Part shown: positions 25,042 to 33,560 of the stretch, piece after piece
How the letters are laid out: each line of letters opens with the position of its first letter
How positions within the stretch are numbered: position 1 is the first letter of the stretch
Made by a program: the position numbers and the translations under genes
Source of the DNA: Streptomyces sp. NBC_00775
GTDB lineage: Bacteria > Actinomycetota > Actinomycetes > Streptomycetales > Streptomycetaceae
Reading direction: 5' to 3'
DNA: 64,000 bases
Assembly (NCBI RefSeq): GCF_036347135.1
Contig: NZ_CP108938.1
Coordinates: 9,982,001 to 10,046,000 of the forward strand
Notes under the pieces: generated by a model
The model's database searches: none
What the model was told of the DNA's origin: nothing
What the model saw: only the letters and a program-made list of their open reading frames with translations

Positions 25042-26490
25042 ATGCGAACCCTGGAAACGCTCTCCGGCGGAGAGTGGGTGGCGACCGGCGAGTGGATCGA
25101 CGTCCACGACCCCTCCGACCTGCGCATCCCCGTCGCCCGAGTTCCCGCGCTGAGCGCCGCCGACGTCACCCGCGCCTACGACCACGCCGAGCAGGGCTTC
25201 GCCGTCTGGAAGCGCACCAGCCCCTTCGAGCGTGCCCGGATCATGACCGAAGCGGCCCGGCTGCTGCGCGAGCGTGTCGAGCAGATCGCCGAGGACGTGG
25301 CCACCGAGATGGGCAAGACCCGCGCCGAGGCGACGGGCGAGACCATCAAGGCCGCCGACTTCCTGGAGTACTACGCGGGCATCGCCCGCCAGGGCTACGG
25401 CACGCTCGTACACGACGTACGCCCGGACACCCGCACCCACCACCAGCGCGAACCCCTCGGTATCGTCCTCGCGATCACCCCGTGGAACGACCCGCTGATC
25501 ACCCCGGCCCGCAAGCTGGCGCCCTGCCTCGCGGCCGGCAACGCGGCCATACTCAAGCCGGCCACCGACACCCCGCAGGCCGCCCTGCACTTCGCCCGCG
25601 CCCTGCACGACGCGGGCCTGCCGGCCGGCGTCCTCAACGTGGTCACCGGCCGCGGCGCGCAGATCTCCGAGCCGCTGCTCTCCGACCCGCGCCTGGCCGC
25701 GCTCACCTTCACCGGCAGCAACGAGGTCGGCGAGGCCCTGCGTGCCCGGCTCGCCGCCACCAACGTCCGCTTCCAGGGCGAACTCGGCGGCAAGAACGCC
25801 ACCGTCGTCCTCGCCGACGCCGACCTGAGCGCCGCCGCCAAGGCCGTCGTCGCCGCGGGCTTCGCGCAGGCCGGGCAGCGCTGCACCGCCACCAGCCGGG
25901 TCATCGTCGAACGGTCCGTGTACGAGGAGTTCACCGCTCTGCTGCTCGCCGAGGCCGCCGCGCTGCGCGTCGGTCCGGGCCTCGCCGAGGGCACCACGAT
26001 GGGGCCGCTGGTCAGCGCCAAGCAGCGCGACAGCGTCGTGTCCGACATCGAGCGCGCCGTCAAGCAGGGCGCGACGGTCCTCGCCGGCGGCGACCAGCCG
26101 GCGGACGAGGCCCTCGGCCACGGCTGCTACGTCAATCCCACCGTGCTCGGTGACGTGACCCCGGATCTGGACATCTGGCGCGAGGAGGTGTTCGGACCGG
26201 TCGTGGCCCTGCGCCCGGTGGACTCCTTCGAGGAGGCGGTCGAGGCGGTCAACGACTCCGTCTTCGGCCTCGCCGCCGCCGTGTTCACCCAGAACCTCGG
26301 AGCCGCATACCGCTTCGCCGACGAGGCCGAGTGCGGCCAGATCGCCGTGAACACCACCACCTCCGGCTGGGACGTCCACCACCCCTTCGGCGGCTTCCGC
26401 GACTCCGGGTCGCCGTTCAAGGAGCAGGGCGAGGAGGCCCTGCGCTTTTACACCCGCGTCAAGACTGTCGCCATCCACTTCGGTGCCTGA
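25042..26490 (+). CDS. NAD(P)-dependent aldehyde dehydrogenase, module B
   Basis: The 482-residue ALDH has the cofactor region ITPWNDPLITPARKLAPCLAAGN, the catalytic Glu in FQGELGGKNATVV and Cys in QAGQRCTATSRVIVE. The QRCTATSR block is typical of alpha-ketoglutaric semialdehyde or aromatic aldehyde dehydrogenases, a different branch from the ALDH at 19487. The unusual HHQREPLG and NDPLITP variants mark it as a distinct subgroup. It is followed 41 bp later by lhgO. Confidence 0.92.
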   Translation: MRTLETLSGGEWVATGEWIDVHDPSDLRIPVARVPALSAADVTRAYDHAEQGFAVWKRTSPFERARIMTEAARLLRERVEQIAEDVATEMGKTRAEATGETIKAADFLEYYAGIARQGYGTLVHDVRPDTRTHHQREPLGIVLAITPWNDPLITPARKLAPCLAAGNAAILKPATDTPQAALHFARALHDAGLPAGVLNVVTGRGAQISEPLLSDPRLAALTFTGSNEVGEALRARLAATNVRFQGELGGKNATVVLADADLSAAAKAVVAAGFAQAGQRCTATSRVIVERSVYEEFTALLLAEAAALRVGPGLAEGTTMGPLVSAKQRDSVVSDIERAVKQGATVLAGGDQPADEALGHGCYVNPTVLGDVTPDLDIWREEVFGPVVALRPVDSFEEAVEAVNDSVFGLAAAVFTQNLGAAYRFADEAECGQIAVNTTTSGWDVHHPFGGFRDSGSPFKEQGEEALRFYTRVKTVAIHFGA

Positions 26491-26531
26491 CGCTCTTGAG
26501 ATCGGACGTCAGGAAGCAAAGGAGGAAGCCG

Positions 26532-27740
26532 ATGGCTGACGAGACGATCGGCATCGTCGGAGCCGGCATCGTGGGTCTGGCCACGGGCCGCGAGATCGCC
26601 CTGCGCCGCCCCGGCACCCGTGTCGTGGTGCTGGAGAAGGAGCAGCAGGTCGCCGTCCACCAGACCGGGCACAACTCGGGCGTGGTGCACGCCGGGATCT
26701 ACTACGCGCCGGGCAGCCTCAAGGCCGACCTGTGCGTACGGGGCGTATCCGTCCTGCGCGAGTACTGCCAGGACCGGGGACTGCCGTACGAGGAGATCGG
26801 CAAGCTCGTCGTGGCGGTGCGCCAGGACGAGCTGGGCCGGATGGAGAGCCTCTACGAGCGGGCCCGGAACAACCACGTACCCGATCTGCGGAAGATCTCC
26901 AAGGAGGAGATCAAGGAACTCGAACCCCACGCCGGCGGCATCGCGGCCCTGCACTCCCCGCGCACCGCGATCACCGACTACCCGGCGATCGCCCGGGAGT
27001 TCGCCAAGGACATCGAGGCCTCGGGCGGCGAGGTGAGACTCGGCTTCCCCGTCACCTCCATCACCAATGTCCCGGGCGGCATCGAGGTGGGCTCCGGGCA
27101 GGAGCGGGTCCGGGTCGACCGGCTGATCCTCTGCGCGGGCCTGCACTCGGACTCCGTCGCCAAGCTCGCCCAGGACAAGAAGGAGCCGAAGATCATCCCC
27201 TTCCGGGGTGAGTACATGCTCCTCAGGCCGGAGCGGACGGACCTGGTGCGCGGGCTCATCTACCCGGTCCCGGACCCGCGTTACCCCTTCCTCGGCGTGC
27301 ACTTCACCCCGCGCGTCGACGGCTCGGTGGAGGTCGGTCCCAACGCCGTCCTGGCACTCGCCAAGGAGGGCTACAAACTCAGCCGCGTCTCGCTCAAGGA
27401 CCTCGCCGGGCTCGCCGCCTACCCCGGCGCGTGGAAGATGGCCGCCCAGCACTGGAAAACGGGCATCAAGGAATACCGCGGCTCGCTGTCCATGGCGTCC
27501 TTCATGAAGGACGCCAAGCTGTACGTCCCTGGCGTCGGCGTCCCGGACGTGGTCCGCGGCGGAGCCGGTGTACGCGCCCAGGCGCTGGACCCGGACGGCA
27601 CGCTCGTGGACGACTTCCGCATCCACCAGACGGGCCGGATCACCGCCGTCCGCAACGCGCCCTCGCCGGCCGCCACGGCCTCCATGGCGATCGCCGAGCA
27701 CATCGCGGGCGCCGTTTTCGGCGACGCCCGCGCAACCTGA
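26532..27740 (+). CDS. lhgO: L-2-hydroxyglutarate oxidase-like FAD enzyme
   Basis: The 402-residue DAO-fold flavoprotein has the dinucleotide motif GIVGAGIVGLATG at residues 7-19 and the LhgO hallmarks QTGHNSGVVHAGIYYAPGSLKA and IIPFRGEYMLL. LhgO oxidises L-2-hydroxyglutarate to 2-oxoglutarate and passes electrons to the membrane quinone pool. The start follows GGAGGAAGCCG. In this context its substrate may be another 2-hydroxyacid made by the neighbouring enzymes. Confidence 0.92.
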   Translation: MADETIGIVGAGIVGLATGREIALRRPGTRVVVLEKEQQVAVHQTGHNSGVVHAGIYYAPGSLKADLCVRGVSVLREYCQDRGLPYEEIGKLVVAVRQDELGRMESLYERARNNHVPDLRKISKEEIKELEPHAGGIAALHSPRTAITDYPAIAREFAKDIEASGGEVRLGFPVTSITNVPGGIEVGSGQERVRVDRLILCAGLHSDSVAKLAQDKKEPKIIPFRGEYMLLRPERTDLVRGLIYPVPDPRYPFLGVHFTPRVDGSVEVGPNAVLALAKEGYKLSRVSLKDLAGLAAYPGAWKMAAQHWKTGIKEYRGSLSMASFMKDAKLYVPGVGVPDVVRGGAGVRAQALDPDGTLVDDFRIHQTGRITAVRNAPSPAATASMAIAEHIAGAVFGDARAT

Positions 27741-27871
27741 AAATGCCCTGCGTACAGCGCACTTCCGCGCAAGTACTGCTTGCATCCCCAGGGCTCGGCA
27801 AGGCCTCGCGACCCGCCTAGCGTTCCTTCCGCACCACCTCACCACCCCCTTCGGCAGAAAGAGTTGAAGAC

Positions 27872-28732
27872 ATGTTCGTTGTCGACACCCAGATCCACAT
27901 CTGGAAGGAAGAGACCCCGGACCGCCCCTGGGTCCCGGGCGCGCGGGAGCGCATCCGCCTCAACGGTCACCGCGAGGAGGCCTTCTCCTACGAGGAGGCC
28001 CTGGAGCTGATGGACGAGGCGGGCATCAACCGGGCGCTGATCCTGCCCCCCTCCTGGGAGGGCAACCGCATCGACTACGCGCTGGAGGCGTGCGAGGCGC
28101 ACCCGGACCGCTTCGGCATCATGGCCCGCGTCCCGCAGGACAACGAGGTCGAGGGCACCGCGATGCTCAAGGACTTCGCGCAGAACCCGCACATCAAGGG
28201 AACGCGGCTGACCTTCCACCGGCCGCAGGACCGCAACTGGATGATCGACGGCACCAACGACTGGTACTGGCCGGTCGCCGAGGAGCTCGCCGTCCCGACC
28301 ATGGTCCACGCCCCGATCTGGAAGCGTGAGCTCGGCCAGATCGCCGCCAAGCACCCCGGCCTGAAGATCATCATCGACCACATGGGCATCATGGCCCGCT
28401 GCGTCGACGACGCGATCGGCTACTGGGTGGCGGAGACCGCCGACCTGGCCAAGCACCCCAACATCTACGTCAAGGTCTCGGCCCTCCCCGGCTACTCGAC
28501 GCAGCCCTTCCCGAACAAGAACATCGAGCAGTACGTGCGCGAGATGGTCGACAAGATGGGCCCGGAGCGCTGCTTCTACGGCACCGACATCACCCGCCTG
28601 CTCGGCCACGGCATCACGTACACCGACACCGTCGAGCAGTTCACCAAGCACTACGACTTCACGCCCGAAGAGCTTGAGTGGATCATGGGCCGCGGCATCA
28701 GCGAGGTCCTCGACTGGCCGATCGAGGGCTGA
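27872..28732 (+). CDS. Metal-dependent amidohydrolase/lactonase (COG3618 type)
   Basis: The 286-residue TIM-barrel hydrolase is of the amidohydrolase-2 family. The first metal motif reads VDTQIHIW, with Gln where the family consensus DxHxHxW has its first His; later elements DHMGIMA and FYGTDITR (Asp ligand) are intact. Relatives include L-fuconolactonase, 2-pyrone-4,6-dicarboxylate lactonase and ACMS decarboxylase. It starts a short run with the ThDP enzyme 13 bp downstream. The 131-bp gap before it probably carries a promoter. Confidence 0.87.
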   Translation: MFVVDTQIHIWKEETPDRPWVPGARERIRLNGHREEAFSYEEALELMDEAGINRALILPPSWEGNRIDYALEACEAHPDRFGIMARVPQDNEVEGTAMLKDFAQNPHIKGTRLTFHRPQDRNWMIDGTNDWYWPVAEELAVPTMVHAPIWKRELGQIAAKHPGLKIIIDHMGIMARCVDDAIGYWVAETADLAKHPNIYVKVSALPGYSTQPFPNKNIEQYVREMVDKMGPERCFYGTDITRLLGHGITYTDTVEQFTKHYDFTPEELEWIMGRGISEVLDWPIEG

Positions 28733-28745
28733 GGAAGCAAGAGAG

Positions 28746-30455
28746 ATGACGGACACCAAGAACACTCCAGGCGTCGACGGCGGTGACGCCGTCGTCTCCG
28801 CCTTCAACGCCGTCGGCGCCGACTACATCTTCTGCTCATCGGGGTCCGAATGGGCCCCGGTCTGGGAGTCCCTGGCCCGGCGCCACCGTGACGGTGAGCC
28901 CGCGCCGGAGTACCTGGACCTCACCCACGAGACGGTGGCGGTCGGCATGGCCACCGGCTACGGGCTCGTCACCCGCCGCCCGCAGGCCGTGCTCCTGCAC
29001 GCGGCCCCCGGCCTGCTCCAGGGTTCGATGGCGGTGCACGGCGCGCTCCTGGCCGGCGTTCCGATGGTGGTCACCTCCTCGGAGTCGACCACCTACGGCG
29101 ACGGCCCCGGCCAGGACCCGGGCGGCCAGTGGTACCGCAACCTGTCGATCGTGGGCGGACCGCACCAGATCGCCCAGCCGTTCACCAAGTGGTCCAACGA
29201 GGCCGCCAGCGTCCACACCCTGCCCACGATGATCACCCGGGCGGCGGAACTGGCCTGGCGGGCGCCCGCGGGCCCGGCGTACCTGAACATCCCGCTGGAG
29301 ATCCTGCTGGAGGAGTGGGACGGCCGCGAGGCCAAGCCCATCGTGCCGCCGGGCTCCACGCACAGCTCGCCCGAAGAGGTCGACCCGGTCGCCCAGATGA
29401 TCCGCGAGGCGAAGAACCCCGTGATCGTCACGGAGACGGCCGGCCGTGAGGCGGGCGGCTTCGAGGCACTCGTCGCCTTCGCCGAGGCGTGGAACATCCC
29501 GGTCGTCGAGCCCGACTCGGCGGTGTGCGGCAACTTCCCGCGCACCCACCCGCTGCACGCGGGCAGCGACATCGGCCCGTGGATGGACGAGGCGGACCTC
29601 ATCCTCCTCGTCAACTGCCGGGCCCCGTTCTACCCGCCGTCGCGCCGCCCGTCCAAGGCACAGATCGTCGTCATCGACGAGGTGCCGCAGCGCCCGCACG
29701 TCGTCTACCAAGTCCTGTTCGCCGACCGGTACTTGGAAGGCAACGTCGCCAACACCCTGCGCCAGCTCGCCAAGCGCGCCAAGGAACTCGACGTGGCCGC
29801 CGTCACCGCGCGGCGCGCGGCGCAGGAGGAGCGGCACGCCGACGAGCAGGCCGCGATCGCCGCGGCCGAGGCGAAGGCGGCCCAGGCGGAGGGCATCGAC
29901 CCGGTGCTCGTCGCCGCGACGTTGCGCAAGCTGCTCGACGGGCAGGACGCGATCGTCGTCGACGAGACCATCACGCACAGCCGCGTCGTCAAGCGCCATG
30001 CGCTGACCTCCGACCCCGACTCGTACTTCTATGTGCAGGGCGGGCTCGGCCAGGGCATGGCGGTCGCTCTCGGCGTCAAACTCGCCGCCGGGGACCGGCC
30101 CGTGGTGCTCACGATCGGCGACGGCGCGTTCACCTACAACCCGGTGATCCAGTCGTACGACGCCGCCAACGCGTACAGGCTGCCGGTGCTGATCGTGGTC
30201 TTCAACAACCGCGTCTACAAGTCGATGAACCTCAATCACCGCAGGTTCTACCCCGACGGCGCGGCGGCCGACACCGGCGAGTGGCTCGGCACCGACCTGC
30301 ACCGGCTGCCCCGACTCGCGCAGTTCGCCGAGCCGTTCGGCATGCACACCGAGACCGTCGACGCGCCGGACGCGCTCGCCCCCGCCCTGGAGCGCGCGCT
30401 CAAGGCTGTGGCGGAGGGCACCACCGCCGTCGTCGACGTTCTCGTCACCCGCTGA
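28746..30455 (+). CDS. Thiamine-diphosphate-dependent decarboxylase/synthase
   Basis: The 569-residue protein has the three-domain layout of acetolactate synthase and benzoylformate decarboxylase. The cofactor-activating Glu is in LDLTHETVAVGMATGYG, and the ThDP/Mg motif runs from GDGAFTYNP to the NN of VFNNRVYKS. The central domain is present, but no FAD-binding features are clear. With a 2-hydroxyacid oxidase upstream and a 2-hydroxyacid dehydrogenase downstream, non-oxidative decarboxylation of a 2-oxoacid to an aldehyde is more plausible than branched-chain amino-acid synthesis. A helical Ala/Glu-rich linker (AAQEERHADEQAAIAAAEAK) precedes the ThDP domain. Confidence 0.9.
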   Translation: MTDTKNTPGVDGGDAVVSAFNAVGADYIFCSSGSEWAPVWESLARRHRDGEPAPEYLDLTHETVAVGMATGYGLVTRRPQAVLLHAAPGLLQGSMAVHGALLAGVPMVVTSSESTTYGDGPGQDPGGQWYRNLSIVGGPHQIAQPFTKWSNEAASVHTLPTMITRAAELAWRAPAGPAYLNIPLEILLEEWDGREAKPIVPPGSTHSSPEEVDPVAQMIREAKNPVIVTETAGREAGGFEALVAFAEAWNIPVVEPDSAVCGNFPRTHPLHAGSDIGPWMDEADLILLVNCRAPFYPPSRRPSKAQIVVIDEVPQRPHVVYQVLFADRYLEGNVANTLRQLAKRAKELDVAAVTARRAAQEERHADEQAAIAAAEAKAAQAEGIDPVLVAATLRKLLDGQDAIVVDETITHSRVVKRHALTSDPDSYFYVQGGLGQGMAVALGVKLAAGDRPVVLTIGDGAFTYNPVIQSYDAANAYRLPVLIVVFNNRVYKSMNLNHRRFYPDGAAADTGEWLGTDLHRLPRLAQFAEPFGMHTETVDAPDALAPALERALKAVAEGTTAVVDVLVTR

Positions 30456-30475
30456 CCCAGGAGGCTCCCGCCACC

Positions 30476-31546
30476 ATGACCGACACCCCAACGCCCAAGC
30501 CGGGAAAGGTCCTTGTCCCCGCCGAGGACCTGCGCACCTTCGCCGCCGCTCTCCTGGAGAAGGGCGGTCTCAGCCCCGAGCACGCGGCCACCACCGCCGA
30601 TGTGTTCGTCTGGGCCGCGCTGCGCGGCGTCGACTCCCACGGCATCGCGCGCGTTCCCGCCTACCTGGAGCTGCTCGCCAAGGGCGTGGCCAACGCCAAG
30701 CCCGAGATCAAGGTCGAGTCGGGCGCGTCCGCCGTCGCCGTCCTCGACGCCGACCGCGCGCCCGGCCCGGTCGCCCTCAGCGCCGCCGCCGAGGAGGCGG
30801 TGACCCGGGCCAGGGCGGCCGGCATCGCCGCCGTGGGGGTGCGCCGCACCGTCCACACCGGCGCCATCGGCTACTACGTGTCGAAGATCGCCGAGCAGGG
30901 CCTGGTCGGCATCGCCTTCGTCGCCGGAATGCCCAACATGGGCTACACCGGAGTCAAGGGCGCCGCCGTGGCCACCAGCCCGCTCGCCATCGCCGTACCC
31001 GCCGAGGCGCACGCCCCGCTGCTCCTCGACATGGCCACCGCCACCATCGCCCTGGGCAAGATCCGCCAGGCCAAGGCGAGCGGCACCCCGCTGCCCGAGG
31101 GCGCCGCCGCCACCGAGGACGGCACTCCCACCACCGACCCTTCGATGGCGGTCATGCCGCTGCCGCTGGGCGGCGCCAAGGGGTCGGGCATGTCGCTCGC
31201 CTTCGAGCTGCTCACCAGCGTGCTGGTCGGAGCACCGATCTTCGCGGGCTTCCACTCCGACGATCCCCAGGGCCGCAAGCACCGTCAGAACGCCCTGCTC
31301 ATCGCGATCGACCCGGCGGCCTTCGGCGACGCGGACAGCTTCACCGCGGCCGTCGACGGCACGCTGAGCACCCTCAAGGGGCTGACGCCGGCGGACGGCG
31401 CGGAGGGCGTGTTCTACCCCGGCGAGCGCAGCGCCTCCGTGGCGGTGCAGCGGGCCGAGAAGGGGGTGCCCGTGGCGCCGAAGGTGTGGCGGGAACTGAC
31501 GGAGAGCGCGGGCAGGTTCGGCATCACGCCGCCCGAGGCCCAGTAG
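30476..31546 (+). CDS. Ldh/MDH2-family NAD(P)-dependent 2-hydroxyacid dehydrogenase
   Basis: The 356-residue protein belongs to the malate/L-lactate/L-sulfolactate dehydrogenase (LDH2) family, which is unrelated to ordinary LDH. The active-site block is GVDSHGIARVPAYLELL, followed by GVRRTVHTGAIGYYVSKIAEQG and LPLGGAKGSGMSLAFELL. It interconverts a 2-hydroxyacid and a 2-oxoacid. It follows the ThDP gene by 20 bp with GGAGG in position, and is the last gene of module B. Confidence 0.92.
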   Translation: MTDTPTPKPGKVLVPAEDLRTFAAALLEKGGLSPEHAATTADVFVWAALRGVDSHGIARVPAYLELLAKGVANAKPEIKVESGASAVAVLDADRAPGPVALSAAAEEAVTRARAAGIAAVGVRRTVHTGAIGYYVSKIAEQGLVGIAFVAGMPNMGYTGVKGAAVATSPLAIAVPAEAHAPLLLDMATATIALGKIRQAKASGTPLPEGAAATEDGTPTTDPSMAVMPLPLGGAKGSGMSLAFELLTSVLVGAPIFAGFHSDDPQGRKHRQNALLIAIDPAAFGDADSFTAAVDGTLSTLKGLTPADGAEGVFYPGERSASVAVQRAEKGVPVAPKVWRELTESAGRFGITPPEAQ

Positions 31547-31668
31547 AGGGATTGGCACAGACTCCACGAAGGGGGATGGAGGGGCAGACGGCCGGGGCGT
31601 CCGATGTGCGCGGGCGCCCAGGCCGCCTCGTCCATTCAGGCAGGCTCAGCCGCTGCGGCGGCCTTGAG

Positions 31669-31700
31669 GGAGCCCGTACGCTCAACCGGCGTCGGGCTCC
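31669..31700. terminator. Possible terminator between convergent Ldh and esterase genes
   Basis: GGAGCCCG and CGGGCTCC pair over 8 bp with a 16-nt loop; the stem ends at the esterase stop codon. It is weaker than the other terminators in the window. Confidence 0.5.
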
Positions 31701-32632
31701 TAGGCGTTGAGGGCTTGCCGCACATGCCGTGCGATCAGGGCGTAGACCTCCCGGGCCTTCCCGTCGTCCTTGCCGTCGTACCCGTGATCGGCCTGGGGCA
31801 CGTCATGGTGCTCGACGAGTGCTCCAGCCTGCTGAAGACGCCCGGAGTACCGCTCGCCCTCCGCCTTGAGGAGGTCGAACTCCGCCGTGATCACCAGGGC
31901 CGGGGCGATGCCCTTGAGATCGGCGGTGTCCGACGGATGGGCGGGCGACACCAGCCGGTCGGCGCGCTCGCGCGGGTCCGGCACGTACGAGGTGTCGAAG
32001 ACCTCCGCCATCCACGGGCGCAGCAGCGGCTTGGCGATGGCGGCGTGCTTGTCCTTGGCGCTCGTCACGAGGTCGAGCGGCGGGTAGTGGAGAACCTGGA
32101 GCGCGATCGACGGCCCGCCCTCCTCAAGAGCCTGACGGGCCACGGCCGCGGCGAGACCGCCGCCGGCGCTCTGTCCGCCCACGGAGAGCCGGCTGCCGTC
32201 CCAGCCGTGCTCCCCGCCGTGCCCGGCGATCCACCGGACGACCTCGAACGCCTGTCGCGGCGGGGCGGGAAACGGGTGCTGCGGGGCGACGACGTAGTCC
32301 ACGTTGACCACGGCCACCCCCGCCTCCGCGGCGAGACAGCGGCACAGCGGATCGTCGAGCTCCGTCAGGGGCAGGACGTAGCCGCCGCCGTGGAAGTTGA
32401 CGTGCACCGGCGGAGGCGGACCCTCGCTCTTGGGCAGGTACACCACGACACGCGCCGCTCCGAACGACGTCGGCACCGTCAACTCGCGTACCGTGCGCGG
32501 GAACTCGGGGAGACGGTCATGCGATGCGGCGGCGGAACCACGGCCGCTCGGGCGCCGGTCAGCCATCAGGGCAAGGCGCTGCATCGACTTGGCGGCGAAG
32601 GCGGCCACCGCGGGCCGGGCGAGGAGAGACAT
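31700..32632 (-). CDS. Hormone-sensitive-lipase-type esterase
   Basis: The 310-residue alpha/beta hydrolase has the HSL oxyanion motif NFHGGGYVLP, the nucleophile motif GGQSAGGGLA, Asp in ITAEFDLLKAEGERY and His in QADHGYDG. This is the classical esterase set for short-chain or aromatic esters. There is no signal peptide, so it is cytosolic. It is divergent from module C and might release the substrate of that module, though it may be independent. Confidence 0.9.
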   Translation of the reverse strand: MSLLARPAVAAFAAKSMQRLALMADRRPSGRGSAAASHDRLPEFPRTVRELTVPTSFGAARVVVYLPKSEGPPPPVHVNFHGGGYVLPLTELDDPLCRCLAAEAGVAVVNVDYVVAPQHPFPAPPRQAFEVVRWIAGHGGEHGWDGSRLSVGGQSAGGGLAAAVARQALEEGGPSIALQVLHYPPLDLVTSAKDKHAAIAKPLLRPWMAEVFDTSYVPDPRERADRLVSPAHPSDTADLKGIAPALVITAEFDLLKAEGERYSGRLQQAGALVEHHDVPQADHGYDGKDDGKAREVYALIARHVRQALNA

Positions 32633-32795
32633 ACGGTTCCGTTCGTCGAGCCGCGTCCGTCAATCAACAGGATTCCTGGTAATTGGTGGGGCGATGCTAG
32701 CACGGGCGGCCGAATCTTCTTAGGTGCTTGCGGTCATGCTCGGGCAGCTCCCTGAACTTGGTGCAGACGCTCGAACGCCCGGGCCGCAAGGGTGC

Positions 32796-32836
32796 GTTGC
32801 CCGCTCGGATGTGAAATCTAATGTTGCGCGGGCAAC
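32796..32836. promoter_or_regulatory. Inverted repeat in the esterase/CMD divergent promoter region
   Basis: GTTGCCCGC at 32796-32804 and GCGGGCAAC at 32828-32836 are perfect complements 23 nt apart, with an inner GTTGC-GCGG-GCAAC palindrome at 32823. Spacing near 32 bp centre to centre would put both arms on one DNA face. No local LacI-type gene was found. Confidence 0.4.
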
Positions 32837-32928
32837 CCTCTGAATCCGGTCACCGCCGTGGACAAGCAACGCGTCTTTCAACAGTGTTCATGCAACAGCC
32901 GGCCGATCACGTCTTTACGGAGGTGCGC

Positions 32929-33507
32929 ATGCGTCTGAGGCCGCTGATCGAGATGAATCCGCGGCAGGCGGATCTCGTCGAACGCATGGTGAATCAACGC
33001 GGCGGAGTGAAAGGCCCGTTCACAGCATTTCTCCGCAGTCCGGAACTATGTGAACTCGTCGAGGAACTCGGAACGTACTGCACCCGAGGTTCCGCGCTCC
33101 CGCTCCGGCTGCGCGAACTGACCCTGCTGATCGCGGCGCGCCACTGTGACGCCCAGCATTCATGGAACGCCCACGTGGACAAGGGAATCGACGCCGGACT
33201 CGACCCCGCCGCGCTGCACCGCCTCGCGCACCGGCAGGACCCGCAGTTCGGCGAAGCGGACGAACGGGCGCTCCACCGCTTCGCCACCGAAGTGCTGGAG
33301 CACCACTTCGTCGGCGACGAGACCTACGCCGAAGCGCTGGAACACTTCGGCGAGCGTGGACTGGTCGACCTGCTCGCCGCCCTCGGCTGCTTCTCGATGT
33401 TCGCCATGGTGCTCAACGCATTCCAGGTCGATCTCCAGCCCGACCGCGAGCCGCCCTTTCCCGACATCGAGGGATTCACGCGCGTGGCGGTTCGGGACGC
33501 GCTATAA
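32929..33507 (+). CDS. Carboxymuconolactone-decarboxylase-like (CMD/AhpD fold) protein, copy 2
   Basis: The protein is 192 residues from the ATG at 32929, six bases after GGAGG. It is clearly paralogous to the protein at 13007: LRELTLLIAARHCDAQHSWNAHVDKGIDAGL and the C-terminal FQVDLQPDREPPFPDI match closely. There is no CxxC motif. It leads module C, 53 bp before the first ceramidase-like gene. Confidence 0.87.
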   Translation: MRLRPLIEMNPRQADLVERMVNQRGGVKGPFTAFLRSPELCELVEELGTYCTRGSALPLRLRELTLLIAARHCDAQHSWNAHVDKGIDAGLDPAALHRLAHRQDPQFGEADERALHRFATEVLEHHFVGDETYAEALEHFGERGLVDLLAALGCFSMFAMVLNAFQVDLQPDREPPFPDIEGFTRVAVRDAL

Positions 33508-33560
33508 GCAGGTCCTCCGAAAAAGTCCAGGCTTTGTACAAGCATTCATAGGAGTGTGTA

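Noticed and set aside
28746..30455. Annotation as acetolactate synthase of branched-chain amino-acid synthesis
   Set aside because: No regulatory subunit gene (ilvN) or ilvC nearby; the neighbours are hydroxyacid and aldehyde oxidising enzymes.
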